Shown in pieces: positions 1-7,940 of a DNA stretch of 64,000 nt. The stretch is taken from the NCBI GenBank assembly GCA_021325275.1, contig JAJPHL010000042.1, positions 185,949 to 249,948 on the forward strand. The letters are read 5' to 3'. The position numbers and the translations under genes are program-made. The notes beneath the pieces are model-generated. The model saw only the letters and a program-made list of their open reading frames with translations. It was not told where the DNA came from and did no database searches. How positions within the stretch are numbered: the first letter of the stretch is position 1; each line of letters starts with the position of its first letter. The DNA is from Terriglobia bacterium (GTDB taxonomy: Bacteria > Acidobacteriota > Terriglobia > JAJPHL01).

Positions 1-1
1 G

Positions 2-454
2 CGCGTGAACAAATTGGTTTACGAGGCGTCGTCGTCAAATCGTTATGCCACATTTTTCTACGCGCAATACAATCCGGTTTCCAGGCGGCTGTCCTATGTC
101 AACGCCGGACACAATCCGCCGGTGGTTCTGCGTGGCGGCGAGGCGATCCGCTTGGAAGACGGCGGCGCGGTGGTGGGTTTGCTGCCCGATTTTCCCTATG
201 GCGAAGGATCGGTGGATCTTCAGTCGGGCGACCTATTCGTCGGGTTTACCGACGGCATCAGCGAATCGATGAATCCCGAGGACGAAGAGTGGGGCGAGGG
301 TGCGATGATTGACGCGGCCCGCCAGTGCGGGGGACGGAGCGCGCGCGAAACGCTCGACTATTTAATGAATGCCGCCGATGCGTTCGCGCGCGGCGCCAAG
401 CAGCACGACGACATGACGTTGGTGGTTGCTAGAGTCTTGAGTGCTGAGTCCTGA
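2..454 (+). CDS. PP2C/SpoIIE-family serine phosphatase, C-terminal part (5' truncated by window)
   Basis: The frame is open from base 2, so only the last ~150 residues are present. They match the C-terminal half of the SpoIIE/RsbU-type PP2C phosphatase domain: an NAGHNPP stretch, then GDLFVGFTDGISESM followed by acidic residues, and the terminal DDMTLVV, which carries metal-binding aspartates. Such enzymes dephosphorylate anti-sigma-factor antagonists in partner-switching pathways. The sensor or receiver region that would name the input lies outside the window. The last codons and the stop lie inside an intergenic repeat, so the final residues (LSAES) are probably repeat-derived. The partner-switching role is inferred from the family. 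Confidence 0.9.
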   Translation, partial: RVNKLVYEASSSNRYATFFYAQYNPVSRRLSYVNAGHNPPVVLRGGEAIRLEDGGAVVGLLPDFPYGEGSVDLQSGDLFVGFTDGISESMNPEDEEWGEGAMIDAARQCGGRSARETLDYLMNAADAFARGAKQHDDMTLVVARVLSAES

Positions 455-508
455 GTGCTGAGTCCTGAGTGAAAAGAGAATCCGCACCCAAGACTCAGCA
501 CTCAGTAC
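438..508. repeat. Tandem 14-bp repeat with inverted copy, probable bidirectional terminator
   Basis: The unit TGAGTGCTGAGTCC occurs about 2.4 times at 438-471. A reverse-complement copy (CAAGACTCAGCACTCA) lies at 490-505, so transcripts from either strand can form a long hairpin. It sits between the convergent phosphatase and OsmC genes and overlaps the phosphatase stop codon. No U-tract is obvious. Similar CTGAGTGCTGAGT repeats are, from memory, common between acidobacterial genes. Confidence 0.7.
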
Positions 509-515
509 TTCGCCG

Positions 516-1043
516 TTAGACGGCTTCGAACTCCGTTTTCACGGGCGTTCCGCGCATCACAGTTTGCGTCACCGGCGACCCGTCGATCGCCAGCTTCCAC
601 AATTCCCGCAGCGTTTTCTCGTCGGCGTCCGCCTTCACGAATAACTTGGCGGTGATCCCGCGATATCCGGGATTCGCTTCCGGCGCGTGGCCGGCCCACT
701 TCAAGATGTTGTCGAAGTAGCCTTCCATCGCGATTTCGAGATCGTGTACTTTCACGCCGCGCTGCGTGGCGTTGAGCACGAAGCCCACGGTCAAGCAGCT
801 TCCAATGGCGCTCAGCAACTGCTCATGCGCGCTGGCCGCGGTGTCGGTGGCGTCGAGATCGCCCGGCTCGTCCATTTCCACGGCGTGTTTGCGCATGTAC
901 GCCTTGGCGCGGAATCCGCTCTGCCATACGACGCGCGATTTCCATGGGCCGGTGACGGCCTGGAAAACTTCCGGCTGCTTCATCGAATCGAGAATCTCCC
1001 GCAGTTTCGCGGGATGCAATCCATTGAGAGTGTCTTCCGCCAT
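516..1043 (-). CDS. OsmC-family protein
   Basis: This 175-residue protein has the OsmC/Ohr fold signature: an N-terminal beta-rich segment, a long helix containing the conserved Cys (Cys83 in AIGSCLTVGF), and a C-terminal part ending VTQTVMRGTPV. Classical OsmC and Ohr use two cysteines to reduce organic hydroperoxides. Here the second position, usually within a CPV motif, reads SPV, so a two-cysteine peroxidase cycle is unlikely. Its start codon directly abuts the stop of the MetE-like gene (no intervening base), so the two are translated from one leftward transcript with the sulfurtransferase upstream. The context suggests sulfur or thiol chemistry. Confidence 0.88.
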   Translation of the reverse strand: MAEDTLNGLHPAKLREILDSMKQPEVFQAVTGPWKSRVVWQSGFRAKAYMRKHAVEMDEPGDLDATDTAASAHEQLLSAIGSCLTVGFVLNATQRGVKVHDLEIAMEGYFDNILKWAGHAPEANPGYRGITAKLFVKADADEKTLRELWKLAIDGSPVTQTVMRGTPVKTEFEAV

Positions 1044-2195
1044 TTACTTGTACTCCTTCCGCAGGATTTCGGCTGCTTGCGCGATCGTGTGCATCTTCTT
1101 GGTGGCGATTTCGTGATTGTTGACGTTGCGCTCGGCGAACGTGCCGAAACCGCAATCGGGATTCAGGAACACTTTCTCCGGCGGGAAGTATTTCAGCGCG
1201 GCTTTCACCTGCTGCACGATCAACTCCGGCGGTTCGATCGTGTCGGTGCGCGGATTCACCACGCCGAGACCGATTTCCTTTTGTTCCGCATATTCCTTGA
1301 ACACTTCCATCTCGCCGGCGCGCGGCGTGGCGTATTCGAGCACGAGTTGATGGATGTTCATCTGCATCAAGTACGGCAGCATCGGGCCGTAGTTGCCCTT
1401 CATCAGCACTTCTTCCTTGCGGGACCAATTTCCGCGACAGATATGCACGCCGAAGCGCACGCCCGTGAAACCTTCGGTGACCTCATTCATCCATTTCACC
1501 GCGAGTTTCATTTCTTCGGTGGGATCCTTGCGCGACGGCAGCGCGGCGCACATGAACGTCTCGGAGCTTTCCTCGCCGTAGACCACTTGCGTAAGGATTG
1601 GCTCGTCGAACTGGATGAATTCGCAGCCGCGGTCCTTGAGTCCCTGAACCTCTTTGCGCAGAATCTTGATCACGTCGGCCGCGAGGTCCGTCGGTGAGTC
1701 GTAAACCTTGTCGGAAAGGCCTTCGAACCAGCTCGATCGCGTCAACATGTACGGGCCGGGCAGGGGAACCTTTACTTGGTGTTTGGTGTTCTTCTTTACG
1801 AACTCGAGCTCGTCAAGCGAGAGGCCGTTTTTTTCGCCCAGGCGTCCGATGACGATCGGGCTGCGAATTGCGAACGCCGGAACGTCGAGGCCGCGCAGCA
1901 CTTCCTCGAAGCGCGCACGGTCTTTCACGTGATCGAAGAGCTCGGACACTTTCATCAACCTCATGCCGGCCAGTTTGTCCACCACGTAGGAGTAAAAATT
2001 GTCGCGGCGCTGTTCGCCGTCGGAAAGAATATCGACGCCCGCGGATTCCTGCGCGCGGATGCACTCCAGCACGGCCTTGTCAGCCACGACGTCAAAGCCA
2101 GCCTGATCCAGCTCACCCGCCTGTTTTTTGCGCAGCGCCTGGATCAACTCGGGCGAACGCGGCCAACTGCCCACTACCGTCACGGGGAAAAGCAT
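1044..2195 (-). CDS. Cobalamin-independent methionine synthase family protein (core MetE, C-terminal domain only)
   Basis: The 383 residues correspond to the catalytic C-terminal barrel of MetE, beginning TVVGSWPRS; full MetE is about 750 residues, so the N-terminal barrel is absent. Zinc-ligand motifs are visible: an HxC pair in GVHICRGNW and a later Cys in NPDCGFGTF. The reaction would be methyl transfer to homocysteine or a related thiol. Stand-alone core MetE proteins often use donors other than methyl-tetrahydrofolate, such as methyl-corrinoids, so the donor is uncertain. A Shine-Dalgarno AAGGAGAT lies just before the ATG. It sits 25 bp after the sulfurtransferase gene and abuts osmC. 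Confidence 0.88.
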   Translation of the reverse strand: MLFPVTVVGSWPRSPELIQALRKKQAGELDQAGFDVVADKAVLECIRAQESAGVDILSDGEQRRDNFYSYVVDKLAGMRLMKVSELFDHVKDRARFEEVLRGLDVPAFAIRSPIVIGRLGEKNGLSLDELEFVKKNTKHQVKVPLPGPYMLTRSSWFEGLSDKVYDSPTDLAADVIKILRKEVQGLKDRGCEFIQFDEPILTQVVYGEESSETFMCAALPSRKDPTEEMKLAVKWMNEVTEGFTGVRFGVHICRGNWSRKEEVLMKGNYGPMLPYLMQMNIHQLVLEYATPRAGEMEVFKEYAEQKEIGLGVVNPRTDTIEPPELIVQQVKAALKYFPPEKVFLNPDCGFGTFAERNVNNHEIATKKMHTIAQAAEILRKEYK

Positions 2196-2220
2196 CTTGA
2201 TCTCCTTGGATATTGTGAAG

Positions 2221-2946
2221 TTATTTCGACCAGTCGTTATAAGAACCGTCGTACAAGCGAACGTTCATACCGGTGTCTTTGAGCAGCAAATATCCCAGCG
2301 ACGCCCGTAGTCCGGATTGGCAATATGCAATTACAGAATCGTTAGATAAGACGCCCGCCGATTCGAGCTTCGCGCGCAATTCCGCCGCGCGCAGCGGACC
2401 CGTGCCGGAGACCAAATCCTTCCAGGAAAGATGTACGGCGCCGGGAATGTGGCCGGCGGTGAACTCGTCGGCAGAGCGAAAGTCCACGAGTTTCGATGTG
2501 CCGGGCGCGGCGGCGTCGGCCTTGGATGCGCGCAGCGCGGGATTTACATGCGCTTCAAACTTGGCCGGCTTCCCCTCGACGGGGCGATAGAACAATTCGT
2601 AGTGCGCCGCCACCCACGACGTTTCGAAAAACGTCTCCATCACGTACACGTCGTCGCGGCCGAGATACTCCAGCACCCACGCGACGAATCCGGCGTTGCG
2701 TCCATCGGAATTGTCGTAGAGCACGGGATGGCGTTGGGCGTCGAGACCGGCGGCGCCGATCCATTGCTCCAGCTCCGCGACGGGTCGCAGCGCGCCTTGC
2801 TTATCGAAGGCGTGCGATGCCGACAGATTCACTGCATCGCGCGGATGGCCTTGCAAGTATTTCATGGGCCTGCGGGTGTCGAGAATCAGATAATCGCCGG
2901 AACCGATTTTGTCGTGAACCCAGGATGCCGAGACGAACTGAGACAT
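2221..2946 (-). CDS. Sulfurtransferase with two rhodanese domains
   Basis: This 241-residue protein has two rhodanese domains. The N-terminal one (about residues 5-115) is inactive-looking; the C-terminal one (about 130-241) carries the loop CQSGLRAS with catalytic Cys209. The family transfers sulfane sulfur from thiosulfate or 3-mercaptopyruvate to a thiophilic acceptor; the loop does not settle which donor is used. The start is set at the ATG giving MSQFVSASW, since that is where rhodanese similarity begins. It heads the leftward sulfurtransferase-MetE-OsmC cluster, which suggests a sulfur-amino-acid or thiol-detoxification unit. Confidence 0.9.
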   Translation of the reverse strand: MSQFVSASWVHDKIGSGDYLILDTRRPMKYLQGHPRDAVNLSASHAFDKQGALRPVAELEQWIGAAGLDAQRHPVLYDNSDGRNAGFVAWVLEYLGRDDVYVMETFFETSWVAAHYELFYRPVEGKPAKFEAHVNPALRASKADAAAPGTSKLVDFRSADEFTAGHIPGAVHLSWKDLVSGTGPLRAAELRAKLESAGVLSNDSVIAYCQSGLRASLGYLLLKDTGMNVRLYDGSYNDWSK

Positions 2947-3031
2947 GGGAAATCCATTGTATCCCGAGCCGGAACAATCTTCTGTTCGAGAAAATACGGT
3001 ACCGCACGGAGCGCCGACACCGGCAGACGCC

Positions 3032-3994
3032 TTACGGACTCGGCTTGCGCGCGGCTTCGCTCTCGATCGCGGCGTCGCGCTCGGGGTCCGGCATCGCTTC
3101 GCGCAATGGCCCGCGCGCCGCTTGCCGGGACGCTTGCTGTGCCGCCTCGCGCATCGGCTTGATGTAGTACGCTTCCAATCCGTCTCGCACCTTTTCAAAT
3201 GCCTCTTCCGGCGTGTCGGCATACTGAAGCAATTCCAGGTCGGCAGCATTGACCATGCCTTCTTCCACCAACGTTTCTAGATTCAGCACCCGCTCCCAGT
3301 ATTTGCGCCCGTAGAGCAGAACCACAACCTTCTTGATGATCTTTCCCGTCTGGATCAGCGTGAGGATTTCGAACAATTCGTCGAGCGTACCGAATCCGCC
3401 GGGAAAAACCACGAGCGCTTTGCCGAGATACGCAAACCAATACTTGCGCATGAAGAAATAGTGGAACTGAAAGTTCAGCGAGTGCGTGATGTAGCCGTTG
3501 GGCAACTGCTCCATCGGCAACGTAATGCCCAATCCCACGGTGCGGCCGCCCGCTTCCGACGCGCCGCGATTCGCCGCTTCCATGATTCCCGGTCCGCCGC
3601 CCGAGCAAATCACAAAGCGCGCACGATTCTCCTGCAGCGACATGGACCATTGCGTGAGCAGCTTCGCCAGTTCCCGCGCGTCCTCGTAATAGCGCGACAT
3701 CTTCAGGCGATGCTTGGCGGCTTCCAGCGCCAAATGCGCTTCTTTGGTCTGTTGGACCTTGGCATTGTGCTGCGCTTCCTGTAGTTCCCACTCGGCGACG
3801 TCGCGCGGGGCGATTCGCGCCGATCCAAAAAACACTACGGTGTCGTGGACGCGCTCGCGGCGGAATCGCTGCTGCGGATCGAGGTACTCGGCCAGAATGC
3901 GGAGAGAACGCCCCTGCGGGCCTTCCATGAAATCGCGGCGATCATAGGCAGGATCGGCCGCTTTCTGCGTGCTCTTCTCGGGTTTTTGAGACAT
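3032..3994 (-). CDS. LOG-family (TIGR00730-type) nucleotide phosphoribohydrolase-like protein
   Basis: The central region of this 320-residue protein is a Rossmann-like LOG domain with both signatures: SGGGPGIMEAANRGA and PGGFGTLDELFE. LOG enzymes cleave nucleoside 5'-monophosphates such as cytokinin ribotides to free base and ribose 5-phosphate; many were formerly annotated as lysine decarboxylases. About 90 N-terminal residues and a charged C-terminal tail extend the usual ~190-residue core, as in the longer bacterial subgroup. No strong Shine-Dalgarno precedes the ATG. It is divergent from the aminotransferase gene (54 bp apart). The actual substrate is unknown. Confidence 0.88.
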   Translation of the reverse strand: MSQKPEKSTQKAADPAYDRRDFMEGPQGRSLRILAEYLDPQQRFRRERVHDTVVFFGSARIAPRDVAEWELQEAQHNAKVQQTKEAHLALEAAKHRLKMSRYYEDARELAKLLTQWSMSLQENRARFVICSGGGPGIMEAANRGASEAGGRTVGLGITLPMEQLPNGYITHSLNFQFHYFFMRKYWFAYLGKALVVFPGGFGTLDELFEILTLIQTGKIIKKVVVLLYGRKYWERVLNLETLVEEGMVNAADLELLQYADTPEEAFEKVRDGLEAYYIKPMREAAQQASRQAARGPLREAMPDPERDAAIESEAARKPSP

Positions 3995-4048
3995 AATCGC
4001 TCTTGAAAGACGTTTCGACCTTTAGTCTACATCAGGGAGGCAAGCCCT

Positions 4049-5170
4049 ATGATTTCCCGCCGCGGCTTTGGAAAGACACTCGGAAGTTTGGCAATGGCGT
4101 CCGCGATCGGCGGCGAAGCGGCTTTCGCGCAGCGCGGCGCAGTCCATCTTGACGCGCCTCCTGGAACGATTTGGCTGAACGCCAACGAGCACCCTGACGG
4201 CCCGCCGACATCGTCGATGATGCTGATGGCCTCGGCGATGCAAGTCAGCGGCCGGTATCACTATCAGGAATTTCCGGCCTTCTACGACTTGGTGGCGCGC
4301 TCCGAGCAGTTCGACGCGTCGCAAATGCTGATCGGCGCGGGATCGAGCGAGATTCTGCACAACGCGGTGGAAGTTTTCACGTCGCCGGCGAGGCCGCTGA
4401 TCGTTCCCGATCCCACGTTTGAGTTTCCCTCGGAACTCGCCAAAGCCGCCGGTCATCCAGTTATCAGCGTGCCTTTGCGCAAGGATTACGCGGCGGACGT
4501 CAAACGCCTAGCCGAGGAAGCGGACAAAGCCAAGGGTGGACTCGTCTACATTTGCAATCCGAACAATCCCACGGCGTCGATTACGCCCAAGGAAGATATC
4601 GCGTGGTTGGTCGCCAACCTGCATCGCGACGCGATTCTGCTGGTCGACGAAGCGTACTTGCATTTCGCGGATTCGCCGAAGGTGGACACGGCGCTGGGCT
4701 ACGTGCGGCAGGGCAAGAACGTGATCGTGGCGCGGACGTTTTCCAAGATTTACGGCATGGCGGGATTGCGCATCGGCGCCGCATACGCCAAGCCGGAGTT
4801 CATCGCGAAGATGACCCCGTATCGCAACAACGTGATCGCCTATGTTTCAGCGCAAGCGGTGATCGGCGCGCTTTCGGATCCCACCGTCGTGCCGCAGCGC
4901 CGCCAAAAGATGGCGGCGACGCGCAACGCCCTGTGCACGTGGCTCAAGGAGAACAAGATCACCTACATCGAGCCACACGCCAATTTCATGATGATCGACG
5001 TGGGACGCCCCGCGCCCCAAGTGATTGCCAAGATGCTGACGAAGGGCGTGGCGATCGGACGGCCTTTCCCGACGTATCCCAACATGATTCGCACGACCAT
5101 CGGCAGCGATCAGGACATGGCGGTGTTTCGCAAGGCATTCCTGCAGGTGCTGCAGGGCGGCGAAGCGTAG
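4049..5170 (+). CDS. Tat-exported class I/II PLP aminotransferase, histidinol-phosphate aminotransferase-like
   Basis: The N-terminus carries a twin-arginine signal (ISRRGFGKTLGSLAMA, then AFAQ cleavage region at about residue 28). The rest is a fold-type I aminotransferase: YICNPNNPT, LVDEAYLHF, and the PLP-lysine motif TFSKIYGMAGLRIG. It resembles HisC and tyrosine aminotransferase-like enzymes. True HisC is cytosolic and sits among his genes; none are nearby, so a role in histidine synthesis is unlikely. Because Tat exports folded, cofactor-loaded proteins, a periplasmic PLP transaminase acting on an exogenous amino acid is plausible. A good GGGAGG Shine-Dalgarno precedes the ATG. Substrate unknown. 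Confidence 0.9.
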   Translation: MISRRGFGKTLGSLAMASAIGGEAAFAQRGAVHLDAPPGTIWLNANEHPDGPPTSSMMLMASAMQVSGRYHYQEFPAFYDLVARSEQFDASQMLIGAGSSEILHNAVEVFTSPARPLIVPDPTFEFPSELAKAAGHPVISVPLRKDYAADVKRLAEEADKAKGGLVYICNPNNPTASITPKEDIAWLVANLHRDAILLVDEAYLHFADSPKVDTALGYVRQGKNVIVARTFSKIYGMAGLRIGAAYAKPEFIAKMTPYRNNVIAYVSAQAVIGALSDPTVVPQRRQKMAATRNALCTWLKENKITYIEPHANFMMIDVGRPAPQVIAKMLTKGVAIGRPFPTYPNMIRTTIGSDQDMAVFRKAFLQVLQGGEA

Positions 5171-5234
5171 CACAAATTCTTTGCATTCGATCGCTTGGGG
5201 CCTCCGTATGTAGCAATGGAAGGCCAAAGGACCG

Positions 5235-5807
5235 ATGACTTCGGAGGCGATCATCCTGCACCAGCCCGATCTGGAAGCGACGCGGCGTGTTCCAGTGGAA
5301 GCCGGAGTCTTGGCGCGCGCCATGGCCGGCGACCAGGAGGCGTTCGCCTGGATGGTCCGCCAGCATCAGCGGATGGTCTACAGCGTGGCGTGGAATTTTT
5401 TCTCCGATCGCGCCGCGGCCGAGGACATTGCGCAGGACGTTTTCCTGCAACTCTTCCAGAACCTTCGCGCGATTGAGTCGGAATCGCACTTGTTGTTTTG
5501 GCTGCGCCGCGTGGCGATCCGCAAATGCATCGACCTGCATCGCTGGCGGCTGAAACGCAAGCCGGTAAGTCTGGACGATTGGATCGAAACGGGCGAGACG
5601 GTGGAGAGTCCCGACGTTTTCGCGCTTGGGAAACTGCGCGTGCTGGTACAAAGTTTGCCGCCGAAGTTTCGCGCGGTCGTCGTGCTGCGCTACCTGGAAG
5701 ATCAGACGCCGGAGGAAATGGCCCGCACGTTAGGATGGCGGTTGAATACCGTAAAGAGCCGGTTGCACCGCGCCCTGAAGATGTTGAGAGATCGCTTGGA
5801 GAATTAG
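5235..5807 (+). CDS. ECF-type RNA polymerase sigma factor
   Basis: This 190-residue protein has sigma region 2 (RQHQRMVYSVAWNFF then AEDIAQDVFLQLF) and region 4 (LPPKFRAVVVLRYL...TPEEMARTLGW...NTVKSRLHRAL) with no region 3, as in ECF sigma factors. The ATG follows an AAAGGA Shine-Dalgarno. It starts a three-gene run: the next gene, a membrane protein, begins two bases after its stop, and the third begins two bases after that. The arrangement implies control by the downstream membrane protein. No ECF-type GGAAC promoter was recognised upstream, so autoregulation cannot be claimed. Confidence 0.93.
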   Translation: MTSEAIILHQPDLEATRRVPVEAGVLARAMAGDQEAFAWMVRQHQRMVYSVAWNFFSDRAAAEDIAQDVFLQLFQNLRAIESESHLLFWLRRVAIRKCIDLHRWRLKRKPVSLDDWIETGETVESPDVFALGKLRVLVQSLPPKFRAVVVLRYLEDQTPEEMARTLGWRLNTVKSRLHRALKMLRDRLEN

Positions 5808-5809
5808 CC

Positions 5810-6163
5810 ATGGACAAATTGGAAAAACAACTCGCGCAGGCGCTGAAGCACGAAGATCCGCCCGCGGATTTCACGGCCAAAGTGATGGCCCGCGTCGCCA
5901 AGGAATCGAAGCCGGTCACGTGGCTGCAATTTCTGTGGCTTCCCGCACAGCGGGCGGCGCTCGCGGGCGGACTCGCGGCCGTCATGCTGGTTGCGGCGAG
6001 CGGTGGCGTGATCTACCACCAGCGCCAAGCCGCCGAGCGGCGCCGCGCGGAAGCAGCGCGCGATCAACTTTTGACGGCGCTGCGGATCACGGGAACGCAA
6101 TTGAATCGAGTGAGCCGCGTAATCTCGACGCCGGACCCCGAGACACGGTTGGAGAAGGAATAA
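5810..6163 (+). CDS. Small single-pass membrane protein, probable anti-sigma factor
   Basis: It encodes 117 residues: a charged N-terminal cytoplasmic segment (about 1-45), one membrane helix (about 49-68, LAGGLAAVMLVAASGGVIY), and a basic C-terminal helix outside. It has no zinc-finger anti-sigma motif (HxxxCxxC). The call rests on position, immediately after an ECF sigma gene and before a DUF4252 gene, an order seen in Acidobacteriota and Bacteroidota. It could instead be an accessory membrane protein of unknown role. Confidence 0.75.
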   Translation: MDKLEKQLAQALKHEDPPADFTAKVMARVAKESKPVTWLQFLWLPAQRAALAGGLAAVMLVAASGGVIYHQRQAAERRRAEAARDQLLTALRITGTQLNRVSRVISTPDPETRLEKE

Positions 6164-6165
6164 GA

Positions 6166-6822
6166 ATGAAACGCTATCTTACATGTGCGGCGCTCTTGCT
6201 CGTGGGATGCTCGGCGTGGGCCCGCCAGAATCCGCAAGTACCGCTTGATTTCGCGGAGTTGGAACGGAAGGCGTCCAACGTCGTGAGGGTGTCGCTGCCG
6301 AAGTCGCTGCTGTCGCTGGCGGCCGGCTTCATCCCGAAAGACGATCCCGACGCCGCGAAAATCAAGAAGCTGGTCGGCTCCCTGCAAGGCGTCTTTGTGC
6401 GCAGCTACGAGTTCGACGAAGCAGACGCATTCTCTCCCAGCGATTTCGAACCTCTTCGCAAGACCCTCGCGGGTCCCGGCTGGAATTGCCTGATCTCGGT
6501 CCACACGAAGGTGACGGCGGGCCACGGCGCGCGCACCGAACGCAAAGGCGAGGATACCGACATCTGTCTACGCCAGGACGGCGACAAAGTTTTAGGACTC
6601 ACGATTCTCTCGACCGAGGCAAAGAAGGTGACGATCGTCAACATCCTTGGCGACATCAGTCCCGACGATCTGGCGTTGTTGAAGGAATTCGGCGTGCCCG
6701 ACGTCGAGGCCGGGTCGAAGAAGTTCAAGGAAAAGGAAAAAGCTCCGAAAGAGAAAGACAAGGACGACAAGGTCAAGGATAAGGACAAGGACGACCGCAA
6801 CGATCAAGATCACATGCCATAG
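6166..6822 (+). CDS. DUF4252-family exported protein with charged C-terminal tail
   Basis: The 218-residue product has a signal peptide with a possible lipobox (ALLLVGCSAWA, Cys at 15), a DUF4252-like core (DFAELERKA...VVRVSLPKSLL...VRSYEFDE...ILGDISPDDLALL), and a very charged Lys/Asp/Glu tail over the last ~45 residues. DUF4252 proteins are envelope proteins of unknown biochemistry, often encoded beside ECF sigma and anti-sigma genes, as here. It may be a target or sensor of that sigma factor (inference). The tail is low-complexity and may be a spacer. Confidence 0.8.
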   Translation: MKRYLTCAALLLVGCSAWARQNPQVPLDFAELERKASNVVRVSLPKSLLSLAAGFIPKDDPDAAKIKKLVGSLQGVFVRSYEFDEADAFSPSDFEPLRKTLAGPGWNCLISVHTKVTAGHGARTERKGEDTDICLRQDGDKVLGLTILSTEAKKVTIVNILGDISPDDLALLKEFGVPDVEAGSKKFKEKEKAPKEKDKDDKVKDKDKDDRNDQDHMP

Positions 6823-6823
6823 G

Positions 6824-6908
6824 TTTCTCGGCGTCTCTGCGTTGAAAAAACCTTATTCTTTTGGTGCTGACGATCTTTCAAACGCAGAGACGCAGAGGCG
6901 CAGAGAAA
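6824..6908. repeat. Inverted repeat of the CTCTGCGTCTCTGCGTT type, probable terminator
   Basis: The left arm TTTCTCGGCGTCTCTGCGTT (6824-6843) pairs with AACGCAGAGACGC...AGAGAAA (6881-6908), which carries an 8-nt insertion. The A-rich and T-rich loop lies between. It separates the DUF4252 gene from pta. Translating this repeat gives the well-known spurious [10 protein letters not shown] peptide, so any pta start inside it should be rejected. Confidence 0.75.
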
Positions 6909-6920
6909 ACCTCGCTAAGC

Positions 6921-6932
6921 TACAATGGCGTA
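6921..6932 (+). promoter_or_regulatory. Putative -10 box of a leaderless pta transcript
   Basis: TACAAT at 6921-6926 lies six bases before the pta ATG at 6933, so transcription would begin at or next to the start codon. No Shine-Dalgarno is present and no convincing -35 box is seen. Confidence 0.5.
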
Positions 6933-7922
6933 ATGCCCGGTATCCTCGAGTCCATCAAAGACCGCGCTCGCACCCGGCGCCAACGGATCGTACTTCCCGA
7001 GGGCGACGACCTGCGGATCGTTCGCGCGGCGTCGATGATCGCGGCTGCCGGCATCGCGGACGCGATTCTCCTGGGAAATCCCGACGAAATCAGTGCGGCG
7101 GCGAAACAAGCAGGCGTTGATCTCTCGCGTGTGACGCTGGTCGATCCACAGAGCGATTCCCGTGCCGCGAAATACGCCGCGCTCTACTATGAACGCCGCC
7201 GCTCCAAAGGCATTTCGCAATTGGAAGCGGCGAAAATCGCGCGCGATCCTCTTTATTTCGCCGATCTCATGGTGGCCGCCGGGGACGCGGACGGCTCGGT
7301 CGGCGGCGCCACGAACACCACCGCCGATACGGTCCGCGCGGCGTTGCAATGTTTGGGTGTCGCAGCGGGAACGCAGCTCGTTTCCAGCTTCATGCTGATG
7401 GAAACCAAGATCGGCCCGTTCCTTTTCGCCGATTGCGGCGTGATTCCCGATCCCACGGCGGTACAGTTGGCGGAGATCGCGATTTCCACCGCCGCGAACA
7501 CACGCGCCTTGCTCGAGACCGAGCCGCGCGTCGCGCTGCTTTCGTTTTCGACCAAGGGCAGCGCCGAGCATGCCGCGACCCAAAAGGTCGCCGAAGCCGT
7601 GCGGATTATTCGCGCGCGCGCGCCGGAATTGCCGGCCGACGGTGAGATGCAACTCGACGCGGCGATTGTGCCGGAAGTCGGTGCATCGAAAGCGCCGGGA
7701 TCGCCGGTGGCGGGACGCGCGAACACGCTGATCTTTCCGAATCTCGATGCCGGGAATATCGGCTACAAATTGGTGGAGCGTTTCGGTGGCGCGCAATCGA
7801 TCGGCCCGATCCTGCAAGGGTTGGCGCGGCCGGCGAACGATTTGTCGCGCGGGTGCAAGGCGGAGGACGTGGTCGGCGTGGCGGCCATCACCGCGGTGCA
7901 GGCGATTGCCTGCCGGAAGTAA
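6933..7922 (+). CDS. pta: Phosphate acetyltransferase
   Basis: The 329-residue protein is of the short Pta type (about 330 residues, without the N-terminal DRTGG-type regulatory domain). It interconverts acetyl-CoA plus phosphate with acetyl phosphate plus CoA. Recognisable blocks are [57 protein letters not shown], and [13 protein letters not shown]. The start at [10 protein letters not shown] is chosen because upstream codons come from the repeat. No acetate kinase gene is adjacent. Phosphate butyryltransferase is a related family, but the motifs favour Pta. Confidence 0.95.
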   Translation: MPGILESIKDRARTRRQRIVLPEGDDLRIVRAASMIAAAGIADAILLGNPDEISAAAKQAGVDLSRVTLVDPQSDSRAAKYAALYYERRRSKGISQLEAAKIARDPLYFADLMVAAGDADGSVGGATNTTADTVRAALQCLGVAAGTQLVSSFMLMETKIGPFLFADCGVIPDPTAVQLAEIAISTAANTRALLETEPRVALLSFSTKGSAEHAATQKVAEAVRIIRARAPELPADGEMQLDAAIVPEVGASKAPGSPVAGRANTLIFPNLDAGNIGYKLVERFGGAQSIGPILQGLARPANDLSRGCKAEDVVGVAAITAVQAIACRK

Positions 7923-7940
7923 CGCCAAGGAGGAATCATC

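Noticed and set aside
4049..5170. HisC in histidine synthesis
   Set aside because: Tat signal peptide and no his genes nearby; only family resemblance.
6861..6932. N-terminal extension of pta ([16 protein letters not shown]...)
   Set aside because: It is a translation of the CTCTGCGTCTCTGCGTT repeat; Pta similarity begins at [10 protein letters not shown].
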